Below are positions 14,201 to 14,258 of a DNA stretch of 14,258 nt, piece after piece; position 1 is the stretch's first letter; each line of letters begins with the position of its first letter. Under the pieces are notes generated by a model, which was not told where the DNA came from, ran no database searches, and saw only the letters and a list, made by a program, of their open reading frames with translations. The DNA is from Clostridiales bacterium (GTDB lineage Bacteria > Bacillota > Clostridia > Lachnospirales > CAG-274), in assembly GCA_021202835.1 (NCBI GenBank), contig JAJQCI010000365.1, forward strand, positions 1-14,258. The letters run 5' to 3'. A program made the translations under genes and the position numbers.

Positions 14201-14258
14201 CTGTTCGCCGCAATGATTGTAAACCTTGTTTTAGTACCTTTAATCTATTATATAGTAT
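11222..14258 (+). CDS. RND-family efflux transporter, AcrB-like (right end cut by window edge)
   Basis: A proton-driven inner-membrane exporter of the AcrB/SwrC type. 1,012 codons are visible and no stop is reached. The last residues, LVLVPLIYYIV, resemble the end of TM12, so perhaps only a short tail is missing. Seen: TM1 (about 14-32), the porter domain opening ASVTAIYPGATAEDMEQLV (48-66), TM2-6 (about 340-500) with the TM4 motif GMLVDNGVVVSDAI (400-413; D404 is the proton-relay Asp, and the second Asp of AcrB is N405 here, as in many Firmicute homologues), a second porter half, and TM8-12. In TM10 the AcrB AKNAI motif reads LANAI, so its lysine is absent. GGAGG lies nine bases before the ATG. 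Co-transcribed with the fusion protein. Substrate unknown; the nearby TetR suggests control by a small molecule. Confidence 0.95.
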   Translation, partial: MKNKNFVSGLLERKLLVIIVVIMLFIAGGFCYYKMPKQHFPKVVLPVASVTAIYPGATAEDMEQLVSEKVEHVCMELDGFDKCETTAADNYSVTTVTLGMDLSQEEVDDRFDELKEKMSELQSDLPSGVTSISVNDEIMDTAGIILAVSGDSISTDELSQRSKELADKLRLIDGIRKVDIEGDVPSEVKITVNTDKLNDTNVSLAELAEIISYHNSTLPTGSIEVDGSDIKVTASGRFESLDDIKNIVVSANEDYIITRLSDIADIRMEVPDDEGYYLYNDSRSTVLAVYFQEGLNVVSMGDEINDVIDSYNASLPEGISVNKIFMQPDQVSDSINSFLVNLAESIILVIIVIMVGMNFRNAIVVSVAIPLSIFISFICIYFMGYEIQFVSLASLIVVLGMLVDNGVVVSDAIQKNLGSGMNRRDAVVQGTSSMILPVFLSMLTTVLAFSAILTLPGAYKQLAQTFPIVIICCLVASFLVSVCVTPVMSWFFLKKTKENKSDKIPFSVRVYDRLFSYAFRHKRLTILGAVCIMLLMGTSLLTLKLQIIPKANDNIVLISVDTYAENNIERTREITDKIEEILDLQPETDYYLTGVGLSIPRYDVSILPKGSGDSVGDIFVRLDLSESDRFDKAADMVDFLQNEFDENIGGADIVTDELGIMKLNTNSVEMKIYSDSIEDLNTAAELLNNMMSRIKGTKGIKNSSELAAYNYSVDLNKMKLNTLGLMEAEVQNELSIALLGRDVSAYRSGSKEYTVVLDSDINSREQIKAFKVKSSAMNEKYSVSQFADVGLTSEISSITRIDGRRGRTVYADVSSETSDIEAQIQLEKMIEENSDIFPESVTIEKSGIKKIFFEEVLLNIGIAAGAAFIAILLILAVRFGSFKKVAILFVSVPFGVCTGFFALLITGQPLSFFALIGCVSLLGCVLANAIVLMECITEEREKGLEIEAACKAAGGRRLRPIMMSTMTTVLGLLPLALFGDELFVPMAVLMLAGLFAAMIVNLVLVPLIYYIV

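Overview
The window looks chromosomal and comes from a low-to-mid GC Firmicute, most likely a member of Clostridia. The evidence is a PolC-type DNA polymerase III (a Gram-positive replicase), strong Shine-Dalgarno sequences before almost every gene, and the gene order pyrH-frr-uppS-cdsA-dxr-rseP-ispG-polC, which is a conserved Firmicute block. I cannot name the genus.

Layout. From 8336 down to 1 everything is on the minus strand: pyrH (UMP kinase), frr (ribosome recycling), uppS (undecaprenyl-PP synthase), cdsA (CDP-DAG synthase), dxr (MEP pathway), rseP (site-2 protease, with an apparent frameshift), ispG (MEP pathway) and the N-terminal 592 residues of polC, cut by the window edge. dxr and ispG supply isoprenoid precursors, UppS builds the lipid carrier from them, and CdsA supplies phospholipid precursors. 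A good sigma-A promoter sits before pyrH. rpsB and tsf, often upstream of pyrH, are not there.

From 8337 to 8990 there is no large gene. The stretch holds the pyrH promoter, a 60-bp tandem duplication, and a compact module at 8699-8919: a 38-codon membrane-type small ORF read rightward, a near-perfect promoter read leftward from 8919, and a symmetric terminator between them that overlaps the end of the small ORF. This is the layout of a type I toxin-antitoxin locus (small hydrophobic peptide plus convergent antisense RNA). I consider it the most interesting item in the window.

From 8991 to the right end is an efflux locus: a leftward TetR-family repressor gene, and a rightward pair encoding a lipoprotein membrane-fusion protein and an RND transporter (truncated at the right edge). 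The tetR promoter has a perfect 21-bp palindrome filling the gap between its -35 and -10 boxes, a textbook position for an autoregulatory operator.

A family of inverted-repeat elements is scattered between genes. The full copy (2992-3160) folds as a cloverleaf and begins at the rseP stop codon. Collapsed copies lie between pyrH and frr and just after tetR, and a doubtful one precedes polC.
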